A stretch of 64,000 nucleotides of DNA. Origin: Nectonema munidae. Taxonomy: Eukaryota > Nematomorpha > Nectonematoida > Nectonematidae. Every line of letters begins with the position of its first letter. Position 1 is the first letter of the stretch. The DNA is taken from positions 248,001-312,000 of the forward strand of contig JAUIRK010001052.1 in the NCBI GenBank assembly GCA_030549495.1. Direction: 5' to 3'. The notes under the pieces are model-generated. The model was not told the origin of the DNA. It made no database searches and saw only the letters and a program-made list of their open reading frames with translations. Made by a program: the position numbers and the translations under genes. Below, piece by piece: positions 11,625 to 24,300 of this stretch.

Positions 11625-13477
11625 TTCTTCATTTTATAATATTTGCTTTTCTAATATGTGCATGAATTTAAAATGTACATTTTATCTCTGAATATCATTT
11701 AACATCTATATTTATGAAAATCAACATTAAATAAGCAAAAATATAGGTATAGTAAGCCGCTAAAAAGAAGGTAGGTGTACATTTTGTTGCAGATTTTTTT
11801 TCATAAAACTTACTTTTTAAATTTTTGGAATTTTTTTGCGATTAATTTTTATGAATGAGAGTGCGATTTCTTGTTTGTTCAATCTAATTTGGTGCGTATA
11901 ATTCCATCCTTCTAAAATCAAATTCGTCCGTCTCTGATGAAGTTTAAAGTTTAAGGAAAAAATTACAATTTATTACAACCTTGAAAAAGTATTCTTAATG
12001 TCTATCCTTTTTAGTTGTTGATATAGCGCATCCAAGAGAAGAATAATCTTAAGACCCTATGTTCTCACCACTAAACCATCTGCCAACAAAGTAATTATTT
12101 ATTTAAAAAATAGGACTTTTGACTCTGTTGAAATGCATTCAAAAAAGCTTTGAATAATAAGAAAGTTTTTTCTACAATCAGTGAAAATTATTGGAGAACT
12201 TTGATATAAATATTTAGTTTATTGTGTAGCTTATATTTTTCATCTCTCACTGACTGGTTAAATGATATTTGCTTATAGATATACCATTTTTAGTTCTGTT
12301 TTGTCCTTTTGCAATTCTACACACCACATAATAAATGTTTTGATCTTTATAATTGGTTTAAAAATTGGCATATTCTACTAATTCGACTTGTTAAGTAAAA
12401 TGTAGTATAATCTTTATTTCATGTTTATTCTATGACAATTCGATTCTTTTAGCTCTACTTCTATGAAGAATATATTTTCTGTAAAGTATTGATTATTATT
12501 ATTATTATTATTATCGTGAACTAAGCTAAGGAGAACATTTAAAAATCAGGAGCGTATTGAATTGTTGATGCCATGATGTTACGTCATTTGCACTTTTAAA
12601 GGGAAGAATAAAAGACAGTGATGGGGATGCAACGATGAAACAATTCAACAAATCGATTCAATGGTCAAAACGTTTGCTAATGTTAAAATGTCTAAAGATA
12701 AAATTAAAGAATTTGAAATTAAGTATATTCGCAAAGATATTCAAATTTTAGAATTTTTCACTAATATCTTATAAAAATTATGATAAAATATCTTTATAAT
12801 TGTAATCATTTTAAGAGTAAAATTTATAAAAATCAATCAAAACAATATTTTGATACTTTTGATTGAGTATGTATCTTTTGATAAAAAATAAATTTCAATA
12901 AACTCTTAAACCAAATTACAAATATTTTAGTGAATCTTTAGCAGTTAAATTGTGTTATATTTAATGATTTAAGGATCTGCAAATGTTCAATTTTTTGATT
13001 GAAATGTTATTTCTGAATGAAAAGTTTTTTTTAATTCTACAAGTTGTGGCTTTTTCAGCACCTTCGATTTGCTTTAAAAATGATCAGAAATTCTAAATAT
13101 TCTTACTTTCGAAAAAATTCAGTCCTTGTTTTAACTATTGGGCCAAAAATCATTAAAATAGAACATGCATCTTCCTTAATTAATAATTTTATAAAAAAAA
13201 TTCATAGATACACTATTTAAATTATTTTCATCTACAATTCAATGTAGGTAAAAAACTTTCTATCACTAAAGACTCTTTTCAGATGTGAATACTTTTTGGT
13301 TTTTCTTTCTAATTACTTGAAATTTTAACAAATTTAATTGCTAACTTTTAGAATATATATTCAAAATATTAACTGCTTCCAATATTGAGAAAGTATTTAA
13401 TTTTGCAGATAAAAAATTGTGCATAATACATAGTAGTATCTTGGTAAATTTCTTCGGCGTCTTTTGGATCGCTTCGG
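11625..13477. other. Intergenic stretch PHF12 to MITE
   Basis: AT-rich, without a supported gene. A short ATT microsatellite of about nine units runs at about 12487-12514. The overlapping frames at 13341-13676 (-) and 13417-13620 (+) show no motif and run into repeats, so I do not call them genes. Confidence 0.5.
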
Positions 13478-13495
13478 GGAGCTTTGCCAAGCTCC
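13478..13495. repeat. Hairpin repeat, copy 1
   Basis: GGAGCTTTGCCAAGCTCC has 7-bp arms and a TGCC loop. The same word recurs at 13766-13783, and its reverse complement core at 16727-16740. Confidence 0.6.
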
Positions 13496-13559
13496 AAATA
13501 TATGCATTCTGTATGTTTCCTTTATTCACGTTTTTGACATATAATTGCATAGTATTAAT

Positions 13560-14180
13560 CAGGGTTGCCTTTCTATCTATTTGTTCTACTTGCCGTAATG
13601 AGCATGAAAGTCTAGCTTGAAACCTAGAATATCTACCCATAAGAAAGAGAGTTGGACAAAATTTGGTTAAATTCAAATATTAAAAAGACATTGAAAATCA
13701 ATATATAAAAATATGCAATTAAATATAATCTTGGCAAAGCACAGAGAACCATTTTAAATGCCCCCGGAGCTTTGCCAAGCTCCTAATATATATAGTTTCA
13801 CTCTCCTTACAGGAAACAACTACAAATACATGACCACAGACACTTTTACACAGACTGACAACGATAGCTTGTCAGTATTTTGTATTTTTCTTCTTTTTTT
13901 ATTATTGATGGATTGTTTTTTGTTTCCATTTGGAGAGACCACTTAGTGTGCATATACACTGCACACACTCACTATCGCCTCCAAAAATCAAAACAAAATC
14001 ATACGAAAACTGCTAAATTTTGCAACTAGTAAAACCAAACCTGGAAATCATGTTAAAAAAATAATTTGATTGCACAAGGAGTCAGATAAAAAATTCCGAC
14101 TTTGACTTCGACTCCTGGTACTCTTAGAAATCCGACTCCCACTCCGACTTCCAGCTGAAACCTCCGACTTCGCAACCCTG
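13560..14180. mobile_element. Non-autonomous hAT element with exact 8-bp target duplication
   Basis: The ends are CAGGGTTGCC (left) and CAGGGTTGCG (right, reverse complement). GTATTAAT lies directly outside both ends (13552-13559 and 14181-14188). The body is 621 bp with no transposase frame. Near the right end are repeated GACTCCGACT-type blocks, and the hairpin repeat (copy 2, 13766-13783) lies inside it. The exact 8-bp duplication and CAGGG ends identify hAT-type insertion. Confidence 0.85.
13766..13783. repeat. Hairpin repeat, copy 2
   Basis: Identical to the 18-bp word at 13478-13495. It shares a longer block (about 25 bases with two differences, inverted) with 16731-16755. Confidence 0.6.
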
Positions 14181-14188
14181 GTATTAAT

Positions 14189-15383
14189 TCTATGTCAATG
14201 CGGATCTCCGGTTAGCATTCAACACCAATAATCTTTTTGTTTATATCTCGACTACCCAACATGCATCAAATGATGCGAAACAGCCACGTTACCTACCTAG
14301 CAATATTGAATAATTTACCGAAGGGTATGCCAGGCTATTCTTCACCTGTGCCAAGTTGAATGAGTGATTATTATCTGTCAATCGTGTAAATTCGTCGTTA
14401 TGACAATTATGGTGCACGATATTTCTTTTCAATTTTTCATAATTTATCTAAGCACATGAAGGAAATGTAGCTCTGGTTAGTATATTCATGCATCGGTTGA
14501 AAGTAAAAAGTTTATTAGATACGTGAAACAAGCCCGAGTTTTTGAAGGTTTCGGTCTAAAAATTATGCGTATCTCTTACTTTGGATCTCATTAAATCATA
14601 TACCGAAACAGATAAAAGTGAAAATAGAAAAATTGATCAAAAACTTTAAACAATTAGTCCCTGTTTTCAGATTTTTTGTTGTTAATTTTTAAATAAATAC
14701 CTATAATAATAAATGGAAAAAAACAATCTAAATCTTTTTAAAATTTACTAACCCTTTGAATTTCTTCACGTACACCTAGTTTATTTTTACTTTTTGACAA
14801 AAGAACTTCAATGGGTCCGTGGAGCACTTTTGGTAACACTATTGTAGAGTAAAGCTTAATAAATGTGAAACGATTTAGGGCAAAAAATTGTTTGAAATAA
14901 ACTCAAATAGTTTTGCTTTTCATGGAAGGAGGTCTTTTGAAAGATTTTGATAAGAAACTGCTAAAAGTATCCGAACATAGAGCACCAAAGTTTAGAAAAG
15001 TGACTTTTTAATGTGATTTTAGGGCATTTTGTTTTTTCCACTGCAATCTTCTGCTTATTTTTTTAAGAACATTTCTTTGTTACTCAGTATAATTCAACAT
15101 TTTTAATAAGCATTCTTATAATGAGTGTGATATAATGCTATCCTTGACCCATTCGTGACAATATAAATATGAAGAGCAAAATTTGTCTTGAAAAATCTAA
15201 TTTTAAAAATCACAAGTTTGATATGCTACAAGATTATGAAGCGATATAATAGAACTTATTTTCATATTTTTTGGCCACATGCATTCATATACAGCCCCTT
15301 TGTTGATCATGGATTTTGAAATTGGCAGGGAAAATACTTTTTAAAAATATTTTTTAAAGATTGCTAAATGTTCTATTATCTTC
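14189..15383. other. Spacer upstream of MARS1
   Basis: No gene or repeat is recognised. It is likely to hold the MARS1 promoter, but no element can be singled out. Confidence 0.4.
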
Positions 15384-15384
15384 A
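15375..15384 (+). promoter_or_regulatory. Splice-acceptor-like site 14 bp before MARS1 start
   Basis: The sequence TATTATCTTCAG ends at 15384-15385, 13-14 bases before ATG. It may be a 5'UTR intron end or a trans-splice acceptor. Confidence 0.35.
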
Positions 15385-15398
15385 GAGTTAATTCATTA

Positions 15399-18300
15399 AT
15401 GGATACTTTTTGTGAAAAATTACACGTGAGATTGAAGAAATCTCCTTACATTCTTCGAGTGCTTATAACTCATGCCATTTACTCTCCTAATCTCTCTCTT
15501 TGTCTTTGTTCTGACTCCTCGCACATGAAGGACAAGAGCAACGAAATTCAATTGGATTATAATGATTCTGCTAAAACAAAGAGCTCTCCTAATCTTATTT
15601 GTATTTCCTTATATAATCATTTCTTTGATTCTTTGAACTCTGTCTCCTCCAAATTTGATTTTTGGCTCGAGTTTGAGATGATCGATTTGCAGCCATTGCT
15701 GATATTACCACCTCGTACAGTGTGCAGCACGCCTAGCGACTGCACTAAGAAAATCAAATCAAATTTTGCTTGCTTTCAGGTTATCGATTCCTTCTTATCC
15801 CAGAATTCATTTCTACTCGGCAGCAAGTTTTCGGTGATTGATGTCATTATCTGGTCCTGCCTTTACTTTATTTTGCATCAAAGAGGCGAAAGTTTTATCG
15901 GTAAGAAAATTCTTTGGCAAAACATTGCCATTCCAATCCCACTTTTTACTTTTTTAGGAAAGATATTTCAAGAGTTTAAGCACTTTTACCAGTGGTACGA
16001 CAAAGTTTCTCTTTTGCCTGAAGTCGTTAAAGGTCTGAATGCAATGCTATCCAAGGATATTTTAATGGTTACCTTTAAAGTCCATTATTTTTTGTTTAAT
16101 TTAGAAATCTTTTTTCATAGTCTCGAGATCTTATATTTAACGCTTTTCCGAATTTGCTAATTATATTTCTAATAATATACCTTTTCTTACAATATTTTCA
16201 AATTCAAAAATTAATTTCTTCAGTATTTTTTATTAAAAAAAAAATTTGACGAATGTGCCCATTTCAATATACTAGAAGAAAAAAAATATATACTAATTCT
16301 GAAGGACACTTTATTTGGAAAAATGAACTTAACATTTTCGGCAAACCTGCCTTTATCAAAGTTGAAAAGTGAAGTAATGCGATATATAGAAATTTCTATA
16401 TATTTCTAGTAACTAGAAATTTCTATATATCGCATTACTTCACTTTTCAACTTTGATAAAGGCAGGTTTGCCGAAAAGGTTGAGTTTATTTTTCCAAATA
16501 AAGTGTCCTTCAGAATTAGTATATATTTTTTTCTTCTATTTTTTATTAATTCATCTTTTGCCTTTTTAGAATCTAGAAAAGATGAAGATTAATCATTCTG
16601 ATAGCGCGGATTTAACTCAAAAACGCTTTAATGAAAAAGTCATTGATTTGTTTCAAAATAGTTTCTTTCAAGAACTTCCTAAATTGACGCATCCAATGTA
16701 TTTCAATTTTACCTGTTTATATCGATAGCTTGGCAAAGCTTCGGAGGCATTTGCTATGCTTCAGAAGGAAAAGCCACTATATATACGTTTTTGTACAAAT
16801 TTTTGGACGCTTATAATTTTTTCGACAAATTGTAAACTCATCAAACTTTACATATCTTTTAATATAATAGACCAATAAAACCTTGTTTCAAAATATTTAA
16901 TAACTATTTTTGGAAAAGTTATTAAACATCAAAATTTTCGAAAAAAATGCTATATATATTGCAAAGATTAAAATACGGAAACAAACTCTGTAAAAGAGCT
17001 TTATTATTACTTCGAGCACAGCATAATGTTCACAGTCAAAGAAATAAACTTAGTCTTGCGGGAAGAAAGGAAGAAACGAGTGAGAAGTGGTTGGCTTTTT
17101 CAACGCATGTTTTTTCGTATTTTAATTTTTATACTTTTCATGAAAACGCAATCCTCTCTTATTGAAATCATTTTATCTTTTACATATAATTAAAAATGGG
17201 TATATTTAAGTTTGCCGGAAGCTTCACATTTAAAATGATAAAATGATTTTTTGTTAACTATCAAAACTGTAGATTCATACAAACAACTCATCAGTCATTC
17301 CAATCTCTTGCCTACTTTCTGTACATAAGACATTTAATATTCTTTTGCTAGCATCCTTTTATTTTTTATCTAATGCAGTCGTTTCCAACCCTTTTTTGTT
17401 CGAAAACCGAGTTGTACGAGGACCGAGACGTTCGCCACTGCATGTTAATATGGAAAAGATTCAAAGACTATATTCATTTAAATTTAAAGTTGATCTTTTT
17501 CCTTTTTGATAAACCATCGTTTGCTTTTGCCACTGACTGTTAGCTGAGTATTTACGTTTACAAAGAAATAAAGTTTAGGAATAATAATAATTTATATATA
17601 TTCTTTTTATTTCAAAATGGTGTAAATTCAGTAGAAGTGGATTTCCAGTAATAACAACCTTTCTGAAATGGAATTACCCATACCCATGGAATACGAAAAT
17701 ATCTTTGTGGATCTCCAATTTTTTATTTTAGGCCTATAGACTCCTATGAATATCCCTGGTTGAAAACCAGTAGCTTATAGTAATTATCTTTTATCATGTA
17801 ATTTTTTAAGACTTCCGGTTGATGGAAGCGAAAATATTTTGATCACAAGCTCTCTCCCTTATGTCAACAATGTTCCTCATCTTGGAAACATTATTGGATG
17901 CGTCTTAAGCGCAGACGTGTTTGCAAGGTAAGTATTCATTTTTATATGCATAATATCATTTACGAACATTATTTATGCGCGAATTGTTTTTACTAATGCT
18001 ATTTTATTCTTTTCCATCATAATTTCAATTGCCCTTTAAATGCCACCCTTGGGCCTACGCCTAGAATTACACTCTTGTTTTTCCTACTTTGATCATATAA
18101 TTTTATATTTCCTTGCATCCCTTCACACCGTATGTAGTAAAGAATTTGGTTATTTGTGTAAAAAACCGGTTTTAGTTCCTCATGACCTGTCATGGGAGGG
18201 AGTGGGGGCTATAAGGAAAGGAAGTCTTTCGTGGAACTGCCTAGAAATATATACCATTTTTACTTCTTAACCGGTTATCGACCACAGTCAACACATGTCG

Positions 18301-21300
18301 ACTTTACAAAAATGTGAATCGTCTGCGTTTTTTAATGCTTTTTAATACAAATCTTCTGCTTTATACTAGATATCGTCTGATTATTCTCGTTGATAACGGG
18401 TTAATTGTCTTTTTTCAATTCTAACTTATCTTTTTTAAGTCTTAAATTGTCTTTTTTCAATTTTATTTTGTATTTTAGAGAGAGCGTTTAGAATTGAAAA
18501 AAGATAATTTAGAAGTATAAATGTACGCATGTTCCTATAGTCAACGACTATACGCGGGAATGATTAATAATTCGAAATAGACAAACTTGCTCACTTGATA
18601 ACAAAGTAATCATTATATTCTTGAAAAATAATTAGCCAAAATTGGCCCATACACTCCATTTTTACTCTTATATCGTTCTACACTCGATATAACGTCTCTT
18701 ATAAGCGTACGTTTTCTAACTCAGATTGGTAAACTTGACGCTATTTTAAAGCTAACAAACAGAACTATGAATGGATGATAAGAGGGGATGTATCAGTTAA
18801 TATTTTTTTCCCAAGGTTTCAATTTTCCGTAATCCCGGACTAATTTTTGCTTCCCTGAATTTATAAATTTTTATTTGATTTTTATCGTTAGAGCTACACA
18901 AATCTATGAATGGTTGGTTCTCTGCCTTTTTTAATACTTTCTTTCTATATAATTATCTCATCTATAAAAAATGAGTATCATTAAAGAAACTTTTATAGTA
19001 TTTATATTTGTAAAAATAAGCTTTAATCAAAATTAATCTTTTGCCACAATTTAAAATTCCTGTTTAATCATAAAAACTATTAGAATTTCTTTCATAACTT
19101 TTAGTCGTTAAAAATATTAACATAAATTTAAGATCTTTCAGATTGATATTCATTTATTAAATACTTTTTTATTCTTCTCGAATTTTTCTTGGGAACCCAG
19201 AAACTAAGCATTTTCCGTTCAATTTCTGGAAAAAAACAAAAAAGGCCAAAATTTAGGAACACTAGTATGAGTAAGCTATCATTTGTAACTTTTATATTAA
19301 ATATCAAGTTCTAGCTAGATATATTAATATAATTCGTAGAGGAATAGATCACTAAAGCACACGGGATGATATAACAAAATCAATGCTAAATAAAAATGTG
19401 GAATCAATTAAAAAATACTATTTTCCTCAAAAGGGATTACCATCTTTTCTAAACATAGAATTTTCGTCATTGGCAAATTTTCACGCATAAAACCTTTTCC
19501 CGAGGTTTTCAATTGATACGCATTTTCTTGACAAAGATCCTTCAACCTGGAATCAATTTTCTAGTTTTAAAAAAGGCAGGAAACTCTTAGTTGATAATGA
19601 TGTTGCTAAAAGCGGAATAAAACATGTACAAGATTTAGTATTCTAACACACAAATTTTAAAATACACAACAATTTATTCTACTAAACGTCACTGAAAACC
19701 CAAAAACTTGTTCAAAAGCGACAAAATAACGATTTCAAATTTGATTTTTTATATTACTTTAATTAAAAAAAAAGTAACTTATTGTTAATATTTTATATAA
19801 AAATATAAAGAATGATTATTATCAATTGTACGTGAAGTACTTTTTAGTATCTCGGCGGATCGTCTTAAAATTATTAAAACTACCCAAAATTTCAAAAATG
19901 AATGTTGTTGTTGTTAGCCCCTAGATTATACTATCTTTATATGAGTATAATCTATCAGTTCAAAACAAGACATTGTTTACTGAGATAAAAGCAAATACTC
20001 TCAGGGAAAAGTTATTTGACCATATGAAAATAATTTAGGGTTGGGAGCAGTGCCCGCGCTACTTATATAATTTTGGGACACGTACCCCCCCCCCCCCCCC
20101 CCCCTAAAATTTTTGGTTTTGCCCCATGCACTTTTTAAAGGAAAAATAAATAAGCAAAAATTGTACACAATAATCTTATATAAATGCTGGTGTATGTGTA
20201 TGTATAATATGAGATTTCTATAGGTTTTTATACAGAAGTACTTCATGCTTTTCAGCAAAGTAACATAGGATATAAAGTAATATAGGAAATAAATTTTTTG
20301 CAAATGTGTTTCTTTGCCCCATTTCAGCCCCCCTTGAAATTTAGCTTTAGCGCGGGCACTGGTTGGGAGTAACAAAATTAGATCCTTAATTTTTTGTCTA
20401 TTTTGGGCCACCCTACATTTTTTAAGGCCTTATATGAAAATATTATATATTTTACGGCTTTAATTTTTCATTATTTTTAACAGCAGCTTACTAGTTTAAT
20501 ACTACATTAGTAAAAAAAATCTAAATATCGTCCGAAGTCCATTTTTCTACATGCGGCCCGAGCGAAAAAAGTTTGTACAACCCTGGTTTAACATAAACTG
20601 AAATTTGACCAAATATAAGAATGATGAAGAACAGATGGAATTTATTAGTTTTTTTTATAATTTTTATTGTATTTTCCTCACCTTAGATTATGTAATTGCT
20701 TTTTGCGTAGAAGAATTTTATCCATTTTTTACTAAGATTTTTTCTTCTTAATATTTTTGCAGAAAATGAATTTTAGTTTGTTACTATTAACAACTCGGTA
20801 CAGAGATGTATAAATACTAGATATTAAAAATGCTCAGTTAGGATATTTCTTAAATAATAATACGCGTATTTTATCCATCTTACTAAGTCTCCTGTCTGAT
20901 TGTTTCATCCTCTGTTTGTCATTTTATTTTGTCTCTGAGAAAAGTTCTTAAATTAAACCGTCTGTTAAAAAGATGTCTTATCATTCTGACGATAATTTTT
21001 TACAATAAAATCAAAAATTTGTCCTTTAAATTGTTAATTTTATTTTAGTTTTAGAAGCTTCTATTCTTAGTTTATATTCCTTTTGGATACAAATAATTAA
21101 TTCGTTTACAGAATAGGTATTTATTTTTGTGTTCTTCGTTATATAGGTACTGCCGAGTTACTGGCAGAAGAACGTTGTTCATTTGCGGAACTGATGAGTA
21201 TGGCACGGCCACGGAACTCAAAGCAATACAGGAAAATTTAACCCCTCAACAAATTTGTGACAAGTACCATGCGATTCATTCCAGTGTTTATGACTGGTTC

Positions 21301-24300
21301 GACATTTCCTTTGATCACTTTGGAAGAACTACTACATCTAAACAAACGGAGTTTGTATTTAATTTCTAATCACTACTTTTAACCGAAATATATATTACTG
21401 AACTGAATAACTCCCGACTATCTTAGAACAAAAGCCACTCTTTTCATATAAAACGATATACCCACCACTTTTATCCGAAGTCTTTTGCAAAAAAACTACA
21501 AAACAAAATTTTCTAAATTTTGCATAGCTAGGTTACTATAGTTATGTATATTGCATATCTCCAAATTAAAATTAATTTCATCTTCTTTAAACACACATAT
21601 GCTAAATAATTAAAAAAAAATTTGTCCATAACTTTGTGTGAATTATTAATTTTCCATAATGGAGCATACATAAAAATGCTTTCATAATTCTACCCACTAT
21701 GGGGTTATGTATATAAATAAATAATATTATGGCATAAAGAATAAAAAAATAAAGAAGAAAATAAATAATTTAATTTAAATTCACTATATAGAAATAAAAT
21801 GAATATAGATCTATAATAAATAATATATATTGTAGATTAAATAATAATAATAATCAGAAACAATGAAAAACGGATAGCTGAAAATTATTTTCAAATTTGT
21901 TTTTTTAGTGTTCCTATATCTCAGATTAAAATATAAATAGCTTCATTAATTAACATAGATTTAAATTAAATATATTTATTCAAATTACGTCTTTCAATAA
22001 CCCGCTAAGAAAAAATTTTGGGGGAGGGGCTTCATTGGGGCGCTAATTTTTGAACTATCAAATTAATCTGCTTCAAGGTGAGAGAAAATATAAGATGTAT
22101 TTGTCAAGCCATATCTATACACATTACATTTTCATGAAAGAAATGATCATGAATGCTAGATGTTTGTCATATTTTTTTAGGGTAATGAAATTTTTTTAGG
22201 GGAGCTTGGAAATTAGCTGGGGGATGAGAAATAGTTTGGGGGGGGGGGGGGGGGGGTGCTTGTGCCTCAAAATTTAATAGATAGCGCTGGCTCTGGCCCT
22301 AAGTATTGTTAAATGGAGTCGCTGTCTTCTTTTTAAACATTGTTCATTTTTCATATTTTGAATTAGAGGAATATAAATTTTATATTACACTGTCACTCAC
22401 AGTGGCGTATTCAGGAAATAAAAGGCCTTTTAAAAGGTGATTCGTTTTACATTGAATTTATAATATATATCTATTTACAAAAATAACTATTTCAAATACA
22501 CCGCAACGCAAACAAATGTACAAGATAGATACTTCATTTTAAGAAATGTGGTGCTATGGCGCTCCCTCATGAATTCACTTCATAATAGTTATTCAAAATA
22601 CCCATCTTTACACGTTTTTTAAGCTATTTTATCATAAATGTCATTTTTTATACGAAAATATTATATATTTTGGGGACCTATAATAATTTCTCTTTATGTT
22701 TAGCAAGAAACAAAATGCAGTCCACATTTTTTTCTGAATGCGGCCCTCGTAAAAAAAGCGCGGATAATCCTGCTCTAAAACATTTATTTTGTGCGTTAAA
22801 CACTTTATAATTTTTAAAAGTTTTAATTTGGATATCAATCCTCACTACAAAACCTTTGGCTAGCGTTTGATACTGTGGATATAAAATTGATTTTAAAAGG
22901 TTTTGCATTTTTTGCTTTTTCTTAGAATTTGTCAAGATATATTTTTAAAGCTTAAATCAAACGGTTACATAACTGATGGAGTGATGGAGCAATACTTTTG
23001 CGAAAAGTGTAATAGGTTTGCTATTTTTGGAATATCTAGTGCTCTTTCTTTGAATGCAAGCTGTTTGTAGACACCTCGCTGACAGGTACATTGAGGGCAC
23101 CTGTCCCATCTGTCTTTACGAGAGCTGTCGTGGCGACCAATGTGATAAGTGTGGACGTCTAGTCAATTCAACAGAGCTCAAGCACCCATACTGTAAAATA
23201 TGCTCGAATACTCCTTTCATAACCAAGGTCGAAAACTTTTATCTAAATCTCCCGAAAGTAGTTTTTAATTCTATCGATTTTTTAAATTCCGCGTACCAAT
23301 TATTATCCTAATTAATAGCTGGAAGATAAACTAAATTCCTGGTTTGAGAGAAAAGTTAATGAATCATCAGAATCTTTGTGGTCCAATAGCGCTTTGGTCA
23401 TTACCAAGTCTTGGCTGAAAAATGGATTGAAACCACGGTGCATCACGCGAGATCTTAAATGGGGAACTGCTGTTCCCTTTCCAGGCTACGAGAATAAAGT
23501 AGATTCTTCCTTGTTTTGTATATTTTATTTTTGTAACTTTTGTTTAGGTATTTTATGTCTGGTTTGATGCTCCTATTGGCTATTTATCCATCACTGCATC
23601 TTACACCGACTCTTGGGAAAAATGGTGGAAAAATCCTGAAAATGTGATTTCATTTCAAGATTAATTATAAAATTAGCAACAATAGGGGGGAAAACGTCAC
23701 ATCTTTTTAATCATTGGTTATTAGAGATGAATGAAGACGCAAAATAATGAGAGATTAAATGCCATAGTGGTAAAAACGGGCTAAACCTCAGCGTGCTGGG
23801 AACACTAGCCGTAAAATTGATTAATCAATGGTTCCTAAAATATTTTCTTAGTATTTAATTAAGATTAAACTAAAGATTAAAATTTTAGTAAAAAAATTAA
23901 AATTAAATTTATTAGGTTTTTAGGGTCTTCACGTGGCTTACACTTTCGAGAACTGATTTACAATTCACTTTATAACACTTGACGATTATGACGATGTGGC
24001 ATAACTTAGACACTAATCTATTGTAGTGGAAGAAAGCCAAATATTTATTTTGGTGCAGAATTCCTTTCTCAACTTTTGTTGATCGATACTCGTTTTGACT
24101 CAACTGAAACTTTATGTCGAGTTTAACCCATTTACGACCAAGCAAAGCAGACGATATCTAAAAAAACGCAGACGATTTATATTCAAAGTCATTGAAAAAA
24201 GCAGACGAAGATGAAATTACTTATGTTCCCAAATAGGAACATTGGTCGTAAATGGGTTAAAGTAGAAAGCAGTACCCTCATTAAACTACGCTCTAGTAAA

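Noticed and set aside
13341-13676. 111-codon - strand frame
   Set aside because: It runs through the hairpin repeat and into the hAT MITE, with no motif.
16947-17165. 72-codon + strand frame in a MARS1 intron
   Set aside because: No motif, and a basic low-complexity composition; probably chance.
21127-21369. 80-codon frame as a separate small gene
   Set aside because: It is exon 5 of MARS1 ([16 protein letters not shown]) with intron sequence on both sides.
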